From: Microcaldota archaeon
GTDB taxonomy: Archaea > Micrarchaeota > Micrarchaeia > Micrarchaeales > Micrarchaeaceae
Direction of reading: 5' to 3'
Assembly: GCA_013330215.1 (NCBI GenBank)
Contig: DUIS01000061.1
Span: forward strand, 1,398-11,558
DNA length: 10,161 bases
Positions 5,690 to 10,161 of this stretch are shown piece by piece. The notes under the pieces were generated by a model. It was not told the origin of the DNA and did no database searches. It saw only the letters and a list, made by a program, of their open reading frames with translations. Both the position numbers and the translations under genes were made by a program. Positions within the stretch are counted from its first letter, which is position 1; every line of letters begins with the position of its first letter.

Positions 5690-6553
5690 ATGAGGATTCT
5701 GGTCTTGCTGCTTCCGATCATGCTACTGGTTGGAATGGCAGCGGCCTCGACCGTTACATTGACAGGCACCTGCTATTCGACGATCATAAACAAGACGAAC
5801 AACTACATAACCTTCAACATTACCAACTCTGGCAATGGGACCGCTACCAACTTCCTGATAGTGCCGGAAATAGACGGCGCCTCTACGCCGAATACGACCA
5901 TATCCATACCGCTTGTCGCGCCTGGAGGCGCATACTCCGAGCGGATATACCTATCAAACTTCACGATACCGGGAAGCTATGTGGAAAGATTCGTAGCAAG
6001 GTACTCCCAAGGCTCAAGCACGTTTACCACGCTTTTCCCGTGCCTTGTGCAGATAGGCCAGAACGCCCACAGCATCCTCTATATAACAAACATCACAAGA
6101 GGCAAAAGGGGGGACAACATCTCGGTCAACATATCGAACATAGCAGACTATCCCATAGCTGCGCAGGTCTCCGTCTATGCGCCGCCTGATTTCACCGTGG
6201 TCAACCCAACAAAGAACGTGACGATGCAGTACGGCTTGACAAGCACGCCATTCGCGATATCTACACAGACGCAGTACACCAATTTCGAGTTTCCGATTAC
6301 AGTGGCTGCATCATACGTAAGCGGCAATGTGCATTACGCAACGGAGAGGACAATCAGCATCGGCGCATCGGCAGGCACATCATCCGCATTCACGGCCAAT
6401 CTGCTCCTCTTTGGCATAGTGGTACTGGTAGTCGTCATAGTCGCGCTTATAGTTCTCTCGGTAATCTTGAAAAAGGGGAAGGGCGGCGCCGAACACCATC
6501 ACGAAACCGAGGAGCATCACCACGCCGAGCCGCATGTAGAACAGGAAAAATGA
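5690..6553 (+). CDS. Small type-I surface protein with His-rich cytoplasmic tail
   Basis: 287 residues. An N-terminal signal peptide occupies about 1-20 (MR, a run of Leu/Ile/Met, then AAAS). The ectodomain has at least nine N-x-S/T sequons (N34, N43, N49, N68, N90, N134, N143, N147, N176) and exactly two cysteines, C28 and C118, which could form a disulfide. Beta-rich segments such as N-I-T-N-S-G-N-G resemble the COG1361/CARDB-like modules of archaeal envelope proteins. A membrane helix at about 237-259 is followed by KKGKGG and a cytoplasmic tail containing two HHH clusters and seven histidines in all. The layout echoes the surface protein at the left edge. The ATG at 5690 has only a weak GGTT site five bases before it. 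The glycosyltransferase gene starts four bases after its stop, suggesting coupled expression. No specific function is recognised. Confidence 0.85.
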   Translation: MRILVLLLPIMLLVGMAAASTVTLTGTCYSTIINKTNNYITFNITNSGNGTATNFLIVPEIDGASTPNTTISIPLVAPGGAYSERIYLSNFTIPGSYVERFVARYSQGSSTFTTLFPCLVQIGQNAHSILYITNITRGKRGDNISVNISNIADYPIAAQVSVYAPPDFTVVNPTKNVTMQYGLTSTPFAISTQTQYTNFEFPITVAASYVSGNVHYATERTISIGASAGTSSAFTANLLLFGIVVLVVVIVALIVLSVILKKGKGGAEHHHETEEHHHAEPHVEQEK

Positions 6554-6557
6554 TATC

Positions 6558-7226
6558 ATGAAACCGTATATCAGCATAGTGATCCCGACTCTTAACGAGC
6601 AGGACAATATGCACAAGCTCCTTGAAGGAATCCACAGCGTGATAAAAGATTACAGGTACGAGGTAATAATAGTCGACGGGCATTCCAGAGACCATACCGT
6701 AAAATTTGCCAGGCAGATGGGCGCCACTGTCATATATGACGACAAGGGAAAGGGATCAGCGCTCAGGAAAGGGCTGGCAGCAGCAAAGGGCAAGATAATA
6801 ATATCCATGGACGCGGACCTCTCTCACAGGCCGAATGAGCTCAAGCTGCTGATAGCGGGGATAGAGGCGGGGTACGACGTGTGCATGGGATCGCGCTTCC
6901 TCACGGGGGGCGGCTCCGACGACATGCCACTCACCAGGATAATAGGCAACAAGATATTCGTCGCCATAGTCAACATCCTCTACGGCTCGCACTACACGGA
7001 CATGTGCTACGGCTACAGGAGCTTTGCGAGAGGGGTATCGAGGAAGCTCAGCCTCGAGGAGGACGGGTTCGGGATAGAGACCGAGATAAGCATAAAGGCG
7101 CAGAAGAAGCACCTCCGCGCTCTTGAGGTGCCGAGCTACGAGAAGCTGCGCGCTTCCGGGGAGGGCAAGCTCAGGAGCCTGGGGGACGGCGCGATAATAC
7201 TCAGGACAATACTAAAGAACCTCTGA
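6558..7226 (+). CDS. Family 2 glycosyltransferase, dolichyl-phosphate sugar synthase-like
   Basis: 222 residues forming a single GT-A domain. The N-terminus has the nucleotide-binding strand S-I-V-I-P-T-L-N-E (6-14), D40 in V-D-G-H-S, the metal-binding D85-A-D87 in M-D-A-D-L-S-H, and G-S-R-F near 113. Further on are T-D-M-C-Y-G-Y-R and F-G-I-E-T-E-I, typical of DPM1/dolichyl-phosphate glucose synthase relatives, then R-x-x-G-E-G-K-L near the C-terminus. Such enzymes move a sugar from a nucleotide donor to polyprenyl phosphate on the cytoplasmic face. There is no C-terminal membrane helix, so it resembles the short soluble form that binds the membrane peripherally. It lies four bases after the surface protein gene and ends eight bases from the convergent GT-C gene. 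The sugar (mannose, glucose or other) cannot be read from the sequence. Confidence 0.92.
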   Translation: MKPYISIVIPTLNEQDNMHKLLEGIHSVIKDYRYEVIIVDGHSRDHTVKFARQMGATVIYDDKGKGSALRKGLAAAKGKIIISMDADLSHRPNELKLLIAGIEAGYDVCMGSRFLTGGGSDDMPLTRIIGNKIFVAIVNILYGSHYTDMCYGYRSFARGVSRKLSLEEDGFGIETEISIKAQKKHLRALEVPSYEKLRASGEGKLRSLGDGAIILRTILKNL

Positions 7227-7234
7227 AGCGGCTC

Positions 7235-8962
7235 TCACTTTACCGTGTAGAACCCGTAGTTGTAGTTGAACTGCTTGTAGGTCGCGGTGACTATCGGGGT
7301 AAGGTTGTAGGTCTTGTTGACGTATGCGCACTCGTTGTTAGGGGTATGGCACCAATACCCGTAGTCAAGCACAAGGCACTGGTAGGTGCTCCTGTATTGG
7401 TTTACCTGAGTGGTATTGTAGAGGTTGTCTATCTGCGTAGCGGTCCTGTTGTTCATGTTGAAGAGGGTAGGGTCGTAGGTGTACACTATGCAGCCCGGCG
7501 GGATTAGCGCGGAGTTGTTGTACACGAAGCCCTCGTAGAACCTTGCGTCGCCCGCCTGCACCACCGCTGATGGGTTTACCGCAAGCAGAGGCATCATCGC
7601 ATATATCGGATAGAAGACAATGACAAGCATCACGGCAAGCACCACAAGGCTCAGGCTCCGGTAATTGTTTTTGAATCTTTTCTTGAGCCAATTCTCGCCC
7701 TCCCCAAGGATGAAGCCAAGGCAGAACCCGCCGAGTATGCACGCCTGCGCTATCATGCTGAGCTGGAACCTCCAGTCCACGCCGTAGATCACCGAGCCCG
7801 CATAGAACGCAGCATAGAGCAGGAAGAACACAAGGAACCATATCCCTACGGCTATCGCCTCCCTCCTGTGCCTCTTGTGCATGAGCATTATCGCAAGGCC
7901 CACTATCGCAAGCGCGGTGAAGAGTATGGGCTGCATTATGTAGGTGCTCTTGTACTGGTTGAACCAGAACACCACGTTTGCGCATATGTTCGCATTGAAG
8001 TTCTGCAGGTTTATCGAGCCTGTGACGCTTACAGGCGCAAGATTGCGGGTGCAGGTATTCTGTATGGTAGTCCCGGTATATCCGTAGCTGTCCGTCCTGG
8101 ACTCGTTGTAGGAATAGAGTACCGAGGGCGCTATCGCGAAGACGAAGAAGAGCAGTATGATCAGCAGTTTGGTGTTGAGGAAATTCTTCCTTATCGTCCT
8201 GAACCCGTTGCCTATAGCCTTGCGCACGGACTTGTCATCGAGAAGTATGTAGAACAGCAGGAATATCGGGATGAAGAAGACCTCATCCACCTTCATGTAC
8301 ATCAGGAGCGAGAAGGAGAAGAGGAGGTTCGAAAAGCTCCATATCGTCTTCCTCTCTATGAACAGCATCATGAAGAAGACCGCAACAAGCGAATAGGCGA
8401 GCACAGCAAGGTCGGAGTTCGTTGGCATGGCCCATACGAGCAGGACGGGCGAGAGCGCAAGCAGTAGCGCGGCGAAATACGCGGCTCTCTTGCTCTTGAG
8501 GAGCAGCAGCGAGGCGAAGAAGCACACGAACACAGACAATACGCCCAGCATAAATTCGACGCCGTATGCCACAGACCTCTTCGCGCCGAAGAGCAGGAAG
8601 CCCAGCGCCATGTTCGCCGATAGCCCTATGGGCTCATGGTAGACCTGCCCGCTGAAGCACATGGTCGGCGTCCCGTAGTTGCACATCCATGCCTGGCCCA
8701 TGTGTATGAGGTCAAGCGCCATGCCCTGGTATATCGCGTCGTCGAAGAAGAGGAGCTGCGTGGGCTTTATGAAGTAGAGCTCGATGAATGCGAAGACAAG
8801 CACTATCGCGATGATGATCAGGAAGTCCTTCCTCTCAAAGCCGTATTTGCCCAGCGTCTCCCTTATGTTCTTCCTTTCCTTCACCGCCCCGACTACCAGC
8901 GCTATTGCCGATATTATTATCCCGATTGTGAATATGTACTCGAGGATACCGTTAGGCAGCAT
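7235..8962 (-). CDS. Multi-span membrane glycosyltransferase, GT-C (PMT_2/ArnT-like)
   Basis: 575 residues with about twelve membrane helices, beginning at about 8-26 and 46-66 and ending near 450, then an outside C-terminal domain of roughly 115 residues with several sequons and three cysteines. The first large outer loop holds L-F-F-D74-D75-A-I-Y-Q-G followed by H-E-P (109-111). Both fit the catalytic acidic pair and the following Pro motif of polyprenyl-phosphate-sugar-dependent GT-C enzymes (PMT_2, GT39/GT83 group). Such enzymes take sugar from dolichyl- or undecaprenyl-phosphate and transfer it to protein, lipid or glycan on the outer face. ATG 8962 is chosen over TTG 8965 because its A is shared with the stop codon of the carbamoyltransferase (TGATG) and GGAG lies nine bases upstream. 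Donor and acceptor are inferred only. A structural membrane protein without transferase activity is the main alternative. Confidence 0.8.
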   Translation of the reverse strand: MLPNGILEYIFTIGIIISAIALVVGAVKERKNIRETLGKYGFERKDFLIIIAIVLVFAFIELYFIKPTQLLFFDDAIYQGMALDLIHMGQAWMCNYGTPTMCFSGQVYHEPIGLSANMALGFLLFGAKRSVAYGVEFMLGVLSVFVCFFASLLLLKSKRAAYFAALLLALSPVLLVWAMPTNSDLAVLAYSLVAVFFMMLFIERKTIWSFSNLLFSFSLLMYMKVDEVFFIPIFLLFYILLDDKSVRKAIGNGFRTIRKNFLNTKLLIILLFFVFAIAPSVLYSYNESRTDSYGYTGTTIQNTCTRNLAPVSVTGSINLQNFNANICANVVFWFNQYKSTYIMQPILFTALAIVGLAIMLMHKRHRREAIAVGIWFLVFFLLYAAFYAGSVIYGVDWRFQLSMIAQACILGGFCLGFILGEGENWLKKRFKNNYRSLSLVVLAVMLVIVFYPIYAMMPLLAVNPSAVVQAGDARFYEGFVYNNSALIPPGCIVYTYDPTLFNMNNRTATQIDNLYNTTQVNQYRSTYQCLVLDYGYWCHTPNNECAYVNKTYNLTPIVTATYKQFNYNYGFYTVK

Positions 8963-10161
8963 CAAACCCCACTCCTATTCGTTACGAAAACACCGTTTAT
9001 AAACATATACTTCGTCTTTGTGGCCTTCATGGTGGCGATCGCGTCCTCAGGAGCCATCGCTATCGGCATGCCGTGTATGTTGAAGCTGGTGTTGAGCACT
9101 ATCCCGTAGCCGCAGGCGTGCCTGACCTGCCTCAGGAGCTCCTGGTAGCCCCTGTTCTCGTCGCCGACCATGTGGGTGCGCGCCGAGCCGTCTATATGGA
9201 CCACCGACCTCTCCCTCTCGTGCAGCTCGTCCTTGAGGTAATAGGCTGATGTCATGAACTTGTCGTAGCCCTTGTGGTCGTAGTGGAGCATGCGCTCAGC
9301 CTCCTCCTCGAGTAGCGATGGCGCGAATGGCTGGAACCACTCCCTCTTCTTTACGTATATGTTGAGCTTCTCCTTGACCTTCTCCGAGTCGCTGGGCGCG
9401 AGTATGCTCCTGTGCCCGAGCGCGCGCGGCCCGTACTCCATTGCGCCCTGAAACCAGAAGAGATAGTTGCCCTTTGCGATGAGCTCGGCAGCGTGCTTCG
9501 CATTCTCGATCTCGTCGCTGACCTCGTGTATGAGCGACCTGTCGCCCTTTAGCGCCTCTACGGTCTGCTCGGCAGTATAGCTTGCGCCGGTGTAGGGCGT
9601 GAACTTGTATGAGGATGTGCCGTTGAGCAGGTAATTGGTGTACAATGCTGCGCCGAGCGCTATCCCACCGTCTCCCATATGCGGGAAGACATGCCATCGC
9701 CTCAGGTTCTCAAGGCCCCTCACCTTCATGTTGGCCTTTATGTTCGCGAAGGTGCCGCCCGCGAATGTCACCTCATTCCTGCCGTACCTGTCTATAGCGT
9801 TGCTTGTGAATTTCGTGACCATGTTCTCAACAAGCTGCTGCGCCATGTAGGCGAACTGCTCCCTTGGCATCTGCCAGGCTATCCTCTGGAGAAGCCCGAA
9901 CTGCTTCACGGTGCTGTACCTTGCCGTTATCCTTGTCCCTGACACAGTGAAGAAGTCCTTGAACATGTTGTCCTCGAAATCGAAGGGGTAGGAATAATCG
10001 GCCATAGCCATCACCTTTCCCTCGTCCTCAAGCTCGCGCATGCCCACTATGTTCGTTACCTGCTCGTAGAATATGCCGAGCGAGTCGCGCGCAGATACGG
10101 TCATATGCCTCTCCAGCCTGCCGTTGTGCAGCGTGCTCACCGATCCGGAAAGCCCGTCCCC
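8962..10161 (-). CDS. NodU/CmcH-family carbamoyltransferase (5' partial)
   Basis: 399 residues are visible, and the frame is open to the right edge; the GTG at 10140 is internal, since G-D-G-L-S-G-S before it continues the conserved family sequence. Family marks in order (visible numbering): E-G-K-V-M-A-M-A-D-Y near 47-56, A-G-G-T-F-A-N-I-K-A-N, G-D-G-G-I-A-L-G-A-A, the hallmark E-Y-G-P-R-A-L-G-H-R-S-I-L-A, and N-T-S-F-N-I-H-G-M-P-I. Relatives such as TobZ and NodU use carbamoyl phosphate and ATP to make carbamoyl-adenylate, then carbamoylate a sugar hydroxyl. The catalytic N-terminal part with the metal-binding histidines lies outside the window. Its stop overlaps the GT-C start by one base, so the two are translationally coupled and a role in envelope glycan decoration is likely but inferred. 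Confidence 0.93.
   Translation of the reverse strand, partial: GDGLSGSVSTLHNGRLERHMTVSARDSLGIFYEQVTNIVGMRELEDEGKVMAMADYSYPFDFEDNMFKDFFTVSGTRITARYSTVKQFGLLQRIAWQMPREQFAYMAQQLVENMVTKFTSNAIDRYGRNEVTFAGGTFANIKANMKVRGLENLRRWHVFPHMGDGGIALGAALYTNYLLNGTSSYKFTPYTGASYTAEQTVEALKGDRSLIHEVSDEIENAKHAAELIAKGNYLFWFQGAMEYGPRALGHRSILAPSDSEKVKEKLNIYVKKREWFQPFAPSLLEEEAERMLHYDHKGYDKFMTSAYYLKDELHERERSVVHIDGSARTHMVGDENRGYQELLRQVRHACGYGIVLNTSFNIHGMPIAMAPEDAIATMKATKTKYMFINGVFVTNRSGV

Noticed and set aside
5647..6189. A 180-codon plus-strand frame overlapping the radical SAM end and the surface protein
   Set aside because: Its translation is rich in His, Arg, Gln and Cys with no hydrophobic core, and the overlapping frame from 5690 has a clear signal peptide, ectodomain and membrane helix.
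7868..8467. A 199-codon plus-strand frame opposite the GT-C gene, and a minus frame at 7365-7985
   Set aside because: Both are alternative-frame shadows of the membrane protein, with low-complexity His/Glu/Arg/Tyr composition.

Overview
The window looks like a piece of an archaeal chromosome, possibly from a DPANN-type lineage, though the lineage is only a guess. The signs are: isoleucine coded mostly by ATA and arginine mostly by AGG/AGA; GGTG or GGAG ribosome binding sites a few bases before starts that include TTG; an archaeal TATA-like box (TTTAAATA) in the one clear divergent promoter; two all-trans polyprenyl diphosphate synthases of the kind that feed isoprenoid lipids; and type-I surface proteins crowded with N-glycosylation sequons. 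Gene density is very high. No gap exceeds about 85 bases, and I saw no tRNA, rRNA, CRISPR or insertion sequence.

There are nine protein genes in four transcription blocks. Block 1 (+, 1-2398) is the 3' part of a large surface protein, cut by the left edge, followed by an ADP-ribose-pyrophosphatase-type Nudix hydrolase. The surface protein has a poly-glycine linker, a long glycosylatable ectodomain, one membrane helix and a cytoplasmic pentapeptide-repeat tail. Block 2 (-, 4510-2390) holds two abutting polyprenyl synthase genes. It converges on block 1 with a 9-base tail-to-tail overlap. Block 3 (+, 4593-7226) diverges from block 2 across an 82-base promoter region and encodes a radical SAM enzyme, a second small surface protein with a histidine-rich cytoplasmic tail, and a family-2 glycosyltransferase resembling dolichyl-phosphate-sugar synthases. 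Block 4 (-, 10161-7235) holds a NodU/CmcH-type carbamoyltransferase (5' end beyond the right edge) that overlaps by one base the start of a multi-membrane-span GT-C type glycosyltransferase.

The shared theme is the cell envelope. Polyprenyl synthases make the isoprenoid chains of membrane lipids and of lipid sugar carriers. The GT2 enzyme could load a sugar onto the polyprenyl carrier, the GT-C enzyme could use that donor outside the membrane, and the carbamoyltransferase could decorate the glycan. The two sequon-rich surface proteins are plausible acceptors. This joint pathway is inferred from gene families and proximity only. The points most worth a second look are the pentapeptide tail on a surface protein, the apparent ATA start of the Nudix gene, the two differently tuned prenyl synthases, the radical SAM protein with a cysteine-depleted C-terminal domain, and the related Cys-pair domains of the two surface proteins.
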